DNA of 64,000 nucleotides from Sporolactobacillus shoreicorticis (GTDB taxonomy: Bacteria; Bacillota; Bacilli; Bacillales; Sporolactobacillaceae): positions 1-64,000 of the forward strand of contig NZ_JAMXWM010000015.1 in assembly GCF_024125445.1 (NCBI RefSeq). Reading direction: 5' to 3'. This document shows, one piece after another, positions 37,233 to 45,365 of this stretch; the stretch's first letter is position 1; each line of letters starts with the position of its first letter. A model generated the notes under the pieces. That model saw only the letters and a list, made by a program, of their open reading frames with translations. It was not told where the DNA came from and ran no database searches. The translations under genes and the position numbers were made by a program.

Positions 37233-37559
37233 TCATTCTGAAAGTCCAAGTGCAATTCGGGCATACCGCGACATGCGCTCCTTCGTCCACGGCGGATCCC
37301 ATACAAAATTCACATCTACTTGATTTACTTCGTCGATCTCTCCAAGTGTGCGCTTAACGTCATAGGAAAGAGACGCAGACAGCGGACAGCCCATAAAGGT
37401 CAGCGTCATGGTTACAATTACATTGTTTTCTTCATCTATATCGACGCCATACACGAGCCCCAGGTTGACGATATCTACGCCTAATTCAGGATCAATAACA
37501 TCTTCCAACGCCTCAAGTATGCGGTCTTTCAATTCTTCAGAAGAACTGTTCTCAGCCAC
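37233..37559 (-). CDS. metal-sulfur cluster assembly protein (MIP18/DUF59, YitW type)
   Basis: A 108-residue DUF59 protein. Family marks are VIDPELGVDIVNLGLVYGVDI and MTLTFMGCPLSASL, with the conserved cysteine (MGCP). It ends with the extra VNFVWDPPWTKERMS, which is typical of the YitW/SufT-like group that helps Fe-S cluster maturation. GTG at 37559 follows AAGGAGG. It is divergent from an Nfu N-terminal-domain gene 180 bp away, so two Fe-S-linked genes lie head to head. Confidence 0.9.
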   Translation of the reverse strand: MAENSSSEELKDRILEALEDVIDPELGVDIVNLGLVYGVDIDEENNVIVTMTLTFMGCPLSASLSYDVKRTLGEIDEVNQVDVNFVWDPPWTKERMSRYARIALGLSE

Positions 37560-37741
37560 TGCAAATACCTCCTTCCTCTTCGAACTTACGTTTAGTATAA
37601 CTGAATATCCGGCCTATTTCATCTCTCAGATCGTCTCCATGTTGCCATTCCAGGATTCCTTTTATGCGATTTGTTCCCTCATGATATATAATGAAAAAAA
37701 CGACATGATTCGATCACTTAATCATAGAAAGGAAAATCCAG

Positions 37742-37993
37742 ATGAAATTGACCATGACGTCCACGCCAAACCCGAATGCATTAAAATTCACCGCTGAAGA
37801 ATCTCTGTTTTCAAAACGGATCGAAGTCTTCAAAACGAATCAGACAAATTCTCCAATTTTAACAAAATTAATTGCAATAAACGGTGTCATCAGTCTTTTC
37901 GGTTTCAATAATTTTATCACCGTCTGCAAATCACCGGAAGCCTCATGGGATGATCTGCTTCCTCAGATTAACGCAGCACTTAAGGAATTATAG
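37742..37993 (+). CDS. Nfu/NifU N-terminal domain protein
   Basis: An 83-residue protein made only of the Nfu N-terminal domain (TSTPNPNALKFTAEESLF ... SPILTKLIAINGVISLFGFNNFITVCKSPEASWDDLLPQI). The cysteine-bearing C-terminal Nfu domain is absent, so it cannot hold a cluster by itself. Such short versions occur in Bacilli. AAAGGA precedes the ATG. Divergent from the DUF59 gene, which suggests a shared role in Fe-S maturation (inference). Confidence 0.87.
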   Translation: MKLTMTSTPNPNALKFTAEESLFSKRIEVFKTNQTNSPILTKLIAINGVISLFGFNNFITVCKSPEASWDDLLPQINAALKEL

Positions 37994-38064
37994 GTCGTTC
38001 TTCCTTAAATTAAAATCTGAGAATTCGTGTTTGTCATACGGGGGACTTTATGAATACAAAGAAA

Positions 38065-38096
38065 AAAAGTCTGCGCCGTCAAACACACAGACTTTT
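38065..38096 (-). terminator. terminator of the PTS gene
   Basis: AAAAGTCTG (38065-38073) and CAGACTTTT (38088-38096). On the minus strand the stem is followed by seven T residues, 15 bp beyond the PTS stop. Confidence 0.85.
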
Positions 38097-38110
38097 CGCT
38101 AACCGTTCAA

Positions 38111-40009
38111 TTAATCAAAGGTGACAATATCTGATTCGTTCAGCGCCACATGTCCGCTCTTTTTAAGCACAACATGCTTTGATGGGTCAAGGTTTGTAAA
38201 GATTACAGGACTGATCAGCGAAGGAACTTTATCCTTAATTGCCTCAATATCAAAAGATATCAGTTTCTGCCCTTTTACAACGCCCTCGCCCTCCTGCACG
38301 TAATTGATAAACCCCTCGCCATTCAACGTGACCGTATCAATGCCGATATGAATCAATACCTCTAAGCCATCGCTTCCCGTCAAACCAATCGCATGTTTTG
38401 TCGGGAACACGCCGCTTACTTTTCCGTCAACTGGAGAAACAACCAGTCCTTCCTCCGGATCAATAGCAAAACCGTCGCCCATCATTTTTTCGGAGAAAAC
38501 TTTATCCGGAACATCAGTAATTGACAGCAGTTTGCCTTTTATTGGCGCGCATACAGATTCTGCTCCGATCGTTACAGTCACCAGACTTGGCTCAGACGCC
38601 GTTATCCCAGTATCAGGAAGATCGGCAGATGATTGAACGAGTTTCTTCATTGCGTCTGCGACGAACTCCACATCGGTGCCAACGATAATCTGCAGATTCG
38701 TCTTATTTACTTTGACAACTCCATGAGCTCCGTGATGTTTCATTGCCGTACCATCGGCAATCTGCGAATCCGCAACCGTCAATCGGAGACGAGTCGTACA
38801 GTGATCAATGTTGGTAATATTTTCTTTGCCGCCGATATCTTTGATAAATCGAGCCGCCATCGCTTCATATTTATCGCCCGTTTCGCCAGCAGCGTTCGGA
38901 TCAGGATTCGTCTCAATAAGATCATCGTCCTCACGACCGGGGGTCTTCAAATCGAACCATTTGATTGCAAAATAGAAAACAACAAAATAGATTGCCGCAA
39001 AGATAATGCCGACAAACAGTAACAGCAGTGGCTTTTGCGCAATTCGATAATTAATAATATAGTCGATTGCTCCTGCTGAAAAACTGAATCCGTCATGAAT
39101 ACCGAGCATATAAGTGACAGCCAGTGATAATGCGGTCAAAATAGCATGGATGACATAGAGTGCAGGCGCGAGGAACATAAATGAAAATTCAATCGGTTCC
39201 GTAACACCGGTGACAAACGATGTAAGTGCGATACCTGCGAGCATGCCGGTAACCGCCTTGCGTTTTTCCTTTTTTGCAGCGGCAATCATGGCAAAGCATG
39301 CGGCTGGAAGACCGAACATCATGATCGGGAAAAAGCCTGAGAGCAGCAGCCCGGCGTGCGGATCTCCATTGAGAAACCGCGTAATTTCACCGTGAAATCC
39401 TTTAAACGTACCGAATTCAAACCAGACAAGCGTATTTATAACATGATGCAGACCAAGCGGCAAAAGCAAACGATTTAAAAGTCCGTAAATCGCAGCACCA
39501 AAGACACCGGCATCATATAACCATGTCGCCAGATGTGACATGCCTGTCTGAACATACGGCCAGACATAGCCGAAAATAAATCCAAGCACGAGCATTGCCC
39601 CTGACGTCACAATCGGAACAAAGCGGCGGCCGCCAAAGAAAGCGAGCCAGTCAGGCAGCTTAATATTATGATAACGATTATAAAGCATGCCGGCAATGAT
39701 TCCAGCAATGATTCCGCCGAGTACACCAAGATTTATCGTCTTATTCAGAGAAGTCGCACAGGCGCTGAGTACGAAAAAGCCCATCGCGCCGGCAAGTGCG
39801 GCCGCTCCATTGTTATCCTTGGCAAAACCTACAGCAATGCCAATTGCGAAAATTAATGCAAGATTTGAAAAAACCGCGTTCCCGGCAGCCGCAATGAACG
39901 GTATATTAAGCAGATCCGGCTGACCAAAACGCAATAATAAGGCCGCCGCAGGAAGCGCAGCGATTGGAAGCATGAGCGACTTGCCTATTCTTTGAAGAAA
40001 ACCCAACAT
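38111..40009 (-). CDS. PTS system N-acetylglucosamine-type EIICBA component
   Basis: A 632-residue three-domain sugar phosphotransferase permease. The EIIC membrane domain is about residues 1-350. The EIIB domain has its phosphorylated cysteine in NITNIDHCTTRLRLTV (near residue 405). The EIIA domain has its active histidine in GLEVLIHIGIDTV (near residue 560). The glucose/GlcNAc superfamily is clear. Overall length and the GntR-family operator upstream favour N-acetylglucosamine (NagE/NagP), but glucose is possible. ATG at 40009 is chosen, as GGGGAGAGAG is just upstream. It takes up and phosphorylates sugar using HPr. Monocistronic. Confidence 0.9.
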   Translation of the reverse strand: MLGFLQRIGKSLMLPIAALPAAALLLRFGQPDLLNIPFIAAAGNAVFSNLALIFAIGIAVGFAKDNNGAAALAGAMGFFVLSACATSLNKTINLGVLGGIIAGIIAGMLYNRYHNIKLPDWLAFFGGRRFVPIVTSGAMLVLGFIFGYVWPYVQTGMSHLATWLYDAGVFGAAIYGLLNRLLLPLGLHHVINTLVWFEFGTFKGFHGEITRFLNGDPHAGLLLSGFFPIMMFGLPAACFAMIAAAKKEKRKAVTGMLAGIALTSFVTGVTEPIEFSFMFLAPALYVIHAILTALSLAVTYMLGIHDGFSFSAGAIDYIINYRIAQKPLLLLFVGIIFAAIYFVVFYFAIKWFDLKTPGREDDDLIETNPDPNAAGETGDKYEAMAARFIKDIGGKENITNIDHCTTRLRLTVADSQIADGTAMKHHGAHGVVKVNKTNLQIIVGTDVEFVADAMKKLVQSSADLPDTGITASEPSLVTVTIGAESVCAPIKGKLLSITDVPDKVFSEKMMGDGFAIDPEEGLVVSPVDGKVSGVFPTKHAIGLTGSDGLEVLIHIGIDTVTLNGEGFINYVQEGEGVVKGQKLISFDIEAIKDKVPSLISPVIFTNLDPSKHVVLKKSGHVALNESDIVTFD

Positions 40010-40029
40010 AATATCTCTCTCCCCTGTGA

Positions 40030-40089
40030 TCAATAATAAAAATATGAGGTCATAAACGGCAAAAAAGCAAACCGTTTCTTACAAATCAA
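40030..40089 (-). CDS. possible 19-codon leader peptide upstream of the PTS gene
   Basis: TTG at 40089 is preceded by AAAGGAGGGGGAG, a near-perfect ribosome binding site with 7-nt spacing. It opens a 19-residue frame rich in aromatic residues (FAFLPFMTSYFYY) that ends 20 nt before the PTS start. An AAACGG/CCGTTT inverted repeat lies in the frame. Either a leader peptide that couples or tunes PTS translation, or a chance frame behind a strong site. Confidence 0.3.
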   Translation of the reverse strand: MICKKRFAFLPFMTSYFYY

Positions 40090-40157
40090 TGCTCCCCCTC
40101 CTTTGATTTTTGTCATTGTTCTTCTACTATTCTGTCATTTTTGCATAAAAAGATCGG

Positions 40158-40171
40158 GTTGTCTAGACATT
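40158..40171 (-). promoter_or_regulatory. GntR/NagR-type operator of the PTS gene
   Basis: A perfect palindrome TGTCTAGACA (40160-40169) in the context GTTGTCTAGACATT. It matches the core of HutC-subfamily GntR sites (NagR/DasR dre sites have GGTCTAGACC). It lies about 150 bp upstream of the PTS start. NagR regulators respond to amino-sugar phosphates, which supports an N-acetylglucosamine substrate. The regulator gene is not in this window. Confidence 0.65.
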
Positions 40172-40591
40172 TAGTTAAATTATTTGTCAGATTAATTAAC
40201 TTTATATGTAACTTTTTTTCACCTTATTAATTCTTATGCTGTATTCATCAGATTATTAGTTAATCGAGCAAACCATCCGAGCTCAATCTTTCCTATTCGT
40301 TTGCAGTAACCGCGTACACAGAATAGGGGGACTTATGTACCTTTTTTCACTTACCTTGATCAATCGTCTTTACTGTCTATGTTCATCCCATCGTTTTTTT
40401 GTGACATTTGTCCTATTTATTCTAGGTTTTTATTCCTATTTCTGCCAATTAAGCGCGAATAATGTCAAATTATTTTGAACATAGATGCTTAATCTATCAA
40501 TCTATCTAGAGTATAATCAATCTTATTTAATAGAGATAAGGGAGCATCATCGTTCATTACAAAAAATAGATTACAGGGAGATGATTCATCA
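40172..40591. other. intergenic region between the PTS and sedolisin genes
   Basis: AT-rich control region. The sedolisin -10 box is probably TATAAT (40512-40517), preceded by two AATCTATC direct repeats in the -35 area. An AATAAT/ATTATT inverted repeat lies near 40458-40474. No supported coding frame. Confidence 0.45.
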
Positions 40592-42514
40592 ATGTTGAAA
40601 AAATGGGGCAAATTAGTCATTACTGCTTTTCTATCATTGCTACTTGTCTTTAGTTTGCTGCCGTCCTTTGCAGCTGCGGCATCCTCGAATAAAGCGGATC
40701 AGGAACTGACATCTGTCAAACAAGGAACCGGACGCTCCGTATTGGAAAATGCCGACTATTTCGGCGATCTTCCAGATGAAACGCCAGTTTCCGTAGATAT
40801 CGTCTTAAAAGCCAACAATGAACGGCAGTTGCAATCCTATATAGCGAAAACGGTTGATCCGAGCAGCGCGTTCTATCACAAATACCTGAACGTCACTCAA
40901 TTTAAAAAAGCATTTGGCGCATCAGACATCACGGTTAAAGCACTCACTCATTACCTGAAAAAATACCATATCCATTCCAAAGTGTACGAAAATAACCTGA
41001 TTGTCTCCGCAAGTGGGACTGCCGGAGACTTCAACAAGGCTTTCAGCGTCACCATACGAAAAGCAAAATTCAGAGGTAAAAGCTTCCATGCAGTAAAAAA
41101 AGGACCAAAGCTACCCCGCTTTCTTGCGAATCATGTATTGGCGGTTCTTGGCTTAACCAACTATTCCGAGCTGACGCCTCGCGCAGTAAAACGGCCCCTT
41201 AAAATGACACCGAACGCAAGCGGTGGACCGCTCAATCTCGATCCTTCCGATCTTATTAAGCAGTACAATGTCAGCCCGTTGTATGATCAAGGGGCAACCG
41301 GCAAAGGGCAGACAATAGGTATCGTTACGTTAGCAGACTTTAACGCTGAGGATGCTTATAGTTTCTGGGAACAGGAAGGCATTGATGTTAAAGCAGATCG
41401 CATTCACAAGATTCTTGTCGACGGCGGGTCCGACTGGAACGGATATGAGGAAACGTCGCTTGATGTTGAGCAATCCGGGGCGCTTGCTCCACAGGCGGAC
41501 GTTAATGTCTACATCGGACCGAACACAGACGCCGGGTTCGTAAACGCGTTCGCCACCGCAATTAATGAAAACAAAGCCTCACAGATCTCTGTGAGCTGGG
41601 GACTCAGTGAATCGGCAATCAGCGCCGCTATTAAAGATCAAACCGAGGATCCCGCTTACGCTCTTGTCTACAATCAGTTGTTTGAACAAGCCGCAGCTCA
41701 AGGCATTTCGATGTTCGCTTCCGCTGGGGATGCTGGCGCTTATGACGCCAGCCGCGATGTGGGCACCTACAATTTAGCAGTTGATAATCCGGCCGACAGC
41801 CCTTATATTACCGCCGCCGGAGGAACAACACTCCCCTGGTCCTATACAACGAAGACAGGGGTTCAAGTCAACGTTTCATCCGAACGTGCCTGGGGCTGGA
41901 ATTATCTTTATCCCTATTTTGATTCGCTCGGTCTCGGAACGCCGGAAGGATGGGCAAACTATTACTTTGTCGGCGGGGGCGGGGGCTTCAGCAAGCTGTT
42001 CCGAACTCCTGATTATCAGAAAGGGATTGCCGGCGTCAATCGTTTTACAGCCGTTCAGCTCTGGCAGCCAAGTTCTGATTTTGGTTCGGTCACGCGGCTC
42101 AGTGATCCGAAGACTGTTACAGGGAGATCAAGCGGAAGAAATATGCCTGATGTATCGCTCAACGCGGATCCATATACAGGTTATAAAGTATTTCTCTCCG
42201 ATCCTAATGCACCAGGCACAAATTCCGGATTCAGCACATTTGGAGGAACAAGTGTCGTGTCGCCGCAGCTTGCCGGCCTGACTGCGCTGATCAACAGTAC
42301 GCAAAAAGGACGCATTGGTTTCTGGAACAGTCAAATTTATCGATTCGCCAAGCAAAAGAACTCACCGTTCCACCCGCTAAGCGCGACTGGAACAGAAAAT
42401 ACCAATCTCTATTACACTGGTACAAAGGGGACCATTTATAACCAGAGCACCGGACTCGGTACAATTGACGTTGCTTCACTTGCAAAGCATTTTAAGTCTC
42501 CTTATTCGCGCTGA
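40592..42514 (+). CDS. secreted sedolisin (S53) serine-carboxyl peptidase
   Basis: A 640-residue preproenzyme. Signal peptide: MLKKWGKLV, a hydrophobic core, and a likely cut near AAAASS (residues 27-30). A pro-kumamolisin activation domain follows (about residues 45-200: FYHKYLNVTQFKKAFGAS). The catalytic domain starts near residue 215. The sedolisin catalytic Glu/Asp pair is in YEETSLDVEQSG (about residues 286-292), the oxyanion Asp in SAGDAGAYD, and the catalytic Ser in FGGTSVVSPQLAGL (about residue 553). Sedolisins work at acid pH with a Ser-Glu-Asp triad. It would release peptides for the opp and app importers (inference). Own promoter and terminator. Confidence 0.94.
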   Translation: MLKKWGKLVITAFLSLLLVFSLLPSFAAAASSNKADQELTSVKQGTGRSVLENADYFGDLPDETPVSVDIVLKANNERQLQSYIAKTVDPSSAFYHKYLNVTQFKKAFGASDITVKALTHYLKKYHIHSKVYENNLIVSASGTAGDFNKAFSVTIRKAKFRGKSFHAVKKGPKLPRFLANHVLAVLGLTNYSELTPRAVKRPLKMTPNASGGPLNLDPSDLIKQYNVSPLYDQGATGKGQTIGIVTLADFNAEDAYSFWEQEGIDVKADRIHKILVDGGSDWNGYEETSLDVEQSGALAPQADVNVYIGPNTDAGFVNAFATAINENKASQISVSWGLSESAISAAIKDQTEDPAYALVYNQLFEQAAAQGISMFASAGDAGAYDASRDVGTYNLAVDNPADSPYITAAGGTTLPWSYTTKTGVQVNVSSERAWGWNYLYPYFDSLGLGTPEGWANYYFVGGGGGFSKLFRTPDYQKGIAGVNRFTAVQLWQPSSDFGSVTRLSDPKTVTGRSSGRNMPDVSLNADPYTGYKVFLSDPNAPGTNSGFSTFGGTSVVSPQLAGLTALINSTQKGRIGFWNSQIYRFAKQKNSPFHPLSATGTENTNLYYTGTKGTIYNQSTGLGTIDVASLAKHFKSPYSR

Positions 42515-42557
42515 CCCACATTTCGAACCAGATCACAAATGAACACATGAGAATAAC

Positions 42558-42599
42558 AAAGAACGGCTCAACCATCCTAACTTGGCGGAGCCGTTCTTT
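42558..42599. terminator. bidirectional terminator between sedolisin and asparagine synthetase genes
   Basis: Perfect 12-bp arms AAAGAACGGCTC (42558-42569) and GAGCCGTTCTTT (42588-42599), with T-rich sequence after on both strands. Confidence 0.85.
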
Positions 42600-42666
42600 C
42601 TTTATTGGTTTTCATCCAAAATTATCTCTGATTTAAAAGCGTCGGCGAATGTTCTTTTGAATACAG

Positions 42667-44517
42667 TTATTGATCAAGAATGTTCACATTGTACGTCTTT
42701 AGCCATTCGTTCATTTGCGCCATATGGGCAATCAGCTGAGGACCGGACATCAACTGACCGAACCATGGCGTTTTAAATGAATTACCTTTCGTATCAATGA
42801 GTGCCTGCAGTTTCTGTTTGTCTACTAATTCAAGCAATGGCGAACTTGGCGTATCGACCACCTTCTGCAGCCATTTTGAGACAGCTTCCGTATACTTCGG
42901 ATGATAGGTTTTCGGATACGGGCTTTTTTTGCGATAAAGCACATCATCAGGCAGATAACCCTTGAGTGCTGCGCGCAGAATACCTTTCTCATGACCGTCC
43001 AGCATTTTCATCGTCCACGGCACATTCCACATGTACTGGACGATTCGGTGGTCAGCAAATGGCACGCGTACCTCAAGGCTTGCACCCATACTCATGCGAT
43101 CTTTACGGTCAAGCAATGCAGTCATAAACCAGTTCATGTTCAAGTAGAATAGTTCGCGCCGTTTCGCATCGATAACCGATTCGCCCTCGAGCTTAGGCGT
43201 TTCGGCAACCGTCTCGTTAAACCGTGCCATTTCGTATTCTTTAAGGTTTAATTTGCTTCCCCATTTGTCATTGAGCAGATCCTGACGTGCATTGATTGAA
43301 CGCATCCATGGAAAGCCTTCTTTAGCCGATGTTTCTGGGCTGTGAAACCAAGGATAGCCTCCGAAGATCTCATCAGCGCACTCTCCGGAAAGGGCAACGG
43401 TAAATTCCTTGCGAATCCCCTCGCAAAGCCAGAGAAGTGAGGAATCAACATCGGCATAACCTGGCATATCACGAACCACAATCGCTTTTTTCAGATAAGA
43501 AACAAGCTGTTCATTATTAATAATGAGATTATGGTGTACCGTACCGAGGTATTTGGAAACCTCTTCAATGAAGGGCGCGTCACTATTCGGCTGGAATTTA
43601 CTTGTTTTGAAGTAACGGTTATTGCCCACATAATCAATGGAAAAGGTATGCAATGGCGGACGTTTCTGTTCTTGAAAGTATTCGGAGGCAATCGCCGAAA
43701 TACCACTGGAATCCAGCCCTCCCGACAGAAAGGTTGCCACCGGAACATCCGCATAAAGCTGACGTTTAACCGCATCCGTAACAAGATAACGCAGATGGAC
43801 AATCGTATCCTCCAAACTGTCTGTATGAACATGGCTCGCCACATTCCAGTAACGCCATATTTTCATGCCGTCTTTCGTAAATGTGAATGCATGAGCCGGG
43901 CGAAGATCATGCATACCCAAATAGACGCCGTGTCCCGGCGTCCGCGACGGACCGAGTCCGAATACTTCATACAGCCCTTCGCGATCTATTTCCGGCCGTA
44001 CGTCGGGATGCGCAAGAATTGCCTTCAATTCAGAACCAAACAGCAGTCTGCCGCCCGATTCCTTATAGAAAAACGGTTTGACACCCATGCGGTCGCGTGC
44101 ACCGAATAAGGTCTCCTTGGCAGTATCCCAGACCGCAAATGCAAAAATACCATTGAAATGATCGACGCAGTTTTCCCGCCATTCAATATAAGCGGTCAGC
44201 AGTACCTCAGTATCTGAGTGCCCCTGAAAGGTGTAGCCCTTTTTTAACAGATCCAAACGAATTTCCTCAGTATTGTATAGCTCTCCATTGTAAACGAGTA
44301 CGTACTCATGATGATTCACTGTTTTTTTCATCGGCTGACAGCCGCCTTCAGGATCGACAACGACCAGGCGTGCGTGCCCAAGCGCTGCATGCTCCGACAC
44401 ATAGGTGTTCAAATCGTCCGGCCCGCGATGATTCATCGTTTCAGCCATCCGTTTGATTGTCTTTCCCGCGCCGCGCAAATCCTGCCGCCAGTCGATCCAG
44501 CCTGTGATTCCGCACAT
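42667..44517 (-). CDS. asparagine synthetase (glutamine-hydrolysing), AsnO type
   Basis: A 616-residue two-domain enzyme that makes asparagine from aspartate, ATP and glutamine. The N-terminal glutaminase domain starts MCGITGW (C2 nucleophile) and has NHRGPDD and VYNGELYN. The synthetase domain has the PP-loop ATP motif ATFLSGGLDSSGISAI and ALSGECADEIFGGYPW. Length and layout fit Bacillus AsnO (YisO), one of three Bacillus paralogues, but AsnB or AsnH-like roles cannot be excluded. AAAGGATG precedes the ATG. No T-box is seen upstream, only a GC-rich inverted repeat near 44590-44620. Confidence 0.92.
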   Translation of the reverse strand: MCGITGWIDWRQDLRGAGKTIKRMAETMNHRGPDDLNTYVSEHAALGHARLVVVDPEGGCQPMKKTVNHHEYVLVYNGELYNTEEIRLDLLKKGYTFQGHSDTEVLLTAYIEWRENCVDHFNGIFAFAVWDTAKETLFGARDRMGVKPFFYKESGGRLLFGSELKAILAHPDVRPEIDREGLYEVFGLGPSRTPGHGVYLGMHDLRPAHAFTFTKDGMKIWRYWNVASHVHTDSLEDTIVHLRYLVTDAVKRQLYADVPVATFLSGGLDSSGISAIASEYFQEQKRPPLHTFSIDYVGNNRYFKTSKFQPNSDAPFIEEVSKYLGTVHHNLIINNEQLVSYLKKAIVVRDMPGYADVDSSLLWLCEGIRKEFTVALSGECADEIFGGYPWFHSPETSAKEGFPWMRSINARQDLLNDKWGSKLNLKEYEMARFNETVAETPKLEGESVIDAKRRELFYLNMNWFMTALLDRKDRMSMGASLEVRVPFADHRIVQYMWNVPWTMKMLDGHEKGILRAALKGYLPDDVLYRKKSPYPKTYHPKYTEAVSKWLQKVVDTPSSPLLELVDKQKLQALIDTKGNSFKTPWFGQLMSGPQLIAHMAQMNEWLKTYNVNILDQ

Positions 44518-44731
44518 TTCTCATGTCATCCTTTCTTGCCGCCATTGGGCATTAACCTCATCACATCTTATGCAATACTGCTGGGCACGTGAGCAATGAT
44601 GCCGCTCATTCCCAGGTGCATTTCTGAACCAATGGCCGGAGAGAATCATCTAATTTTTAATAAGACGGTCGAAAAACGCTATTTTCATTGAAAAATATAA
44701 TGAACGAAATGAAAAGGCAGAGGAATAACGG

Positions 44732-45328
44732 ATGACCAAAATTATCAAATTAATCGTCTCTTCTTCACTGATCATCGCTATTTCTTTTGTGCTCCTCTAT
44801 ATCATTTCGAGTATGTATAGTCCACAGGCCGAGCATGTACCGCTTCTTAACGATCAGCGAGTCATCAGTCCGGAGGTTGAACAGTACCGTCCGATTATTG
44901 CTCAAACGGCCAAAGCGAATGGTGTCGAACAGTATACGGATATCATCATGGCAATTGCCATGCAGGAGTCAAAAGGAAAAGCTGTTGACGTGATGCAAGC
45001 TTCTGAAAGTCTGGGGATGCCCAGGAATTCCATAACTTCCCCGAAAAAAAGCATTCAGGCAGGGACTCACTATTTTAAAAAGGCATTGATACGATCAAAC
45101 GGTAACCTTGAACTCGCGCTCCAGAGTTATAATTTCGGCCTCGGCTTCGTCGATTATGTCAAGGCGCGCGGCGGTAAATACACGCCGCAGCTGGCACGTC
45201 AGTTTTCAGAAGAGAAGTCTAAGAAACTCAACTGGGCCAATTACGGAGACCCTAAGTACGTCGAGCATGTGATGCGCTACTATACGAATGAAAAACAAAA
45301 ACGCGCATTGACGAAAAAAAAGAATTAA
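44732..45328 (+). CDS. membrane-anchored lysozyme-like protein (CwlT N-domain type)
   Basis: A 198-residue protein with one N-terminal membrane anchor (about residues 4-28) and an extracellular lysozyme-like domain. The likely catalytic glutamate is in IIMAIAMQESKGKAVDVMQASESLG, a pattern shared with the muramidase domain of CwlT and conjugation-linked lysozymes. SIQAGTHYFKKAL and LALQSYNFGLGFVDYV complete the fold. It would cut peptidoglycan glycan strands outside the membrane. No conjugation genes are nearby, so it may serve wall growth or another machine. AGAGGAATAACGG precedes the ATG. Strong terminator after it. Confidence 0.85.
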   Translation: MTKIIKLIVSSSLIIAISFVLLYIISSMYSPQAEHVPLLNDQRVISPEVEQYRPIIAQTAKANGVEQYTDIIMAIAMQESKGKAVDVMQASESLGMPRNSITSPKKSIQAGTHYFKKALIRSNGNLELALQSYNFGLGFVDYVKARGGKYTPQLARQFSEEKSKKLNWANYGDPKYVEHVMRYYTNEKQKRALTKKKN

Positions 45329-45333
45329 AAGAA

Positions 45334-45364
45334 ACCCGCGAGTGTGAGCACCTCGCGGGTCTTC
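45334..45364. terminator. bidirectional terminator after the lysozyme-like gene
   Basis: ACCCGCGAG (45334-45342) and CTCGCGGGT (45352-45360) form a 9-bp GC-rich stem with A-rich left and T-rich right flanks. It partly overlaps the end of the ABC-F gene (45366). Confidence 0.82.
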
Positions 45365-45365
45365 T

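Noticed and set aside
37087-37302. 71-codon minus-strand frame with CPNC motif
   Set aside because: It overlaps the 3' end of the DUF59 gene in another frame and has no ribosome binding site. Shadow frame.
44518-44731. T-box or attenuator upstream of the asparagine synthetase gene
   Set aside because: No GGGTGG T-box core is seen on the minus strand. Only a weak GC-rich inverted repeat.
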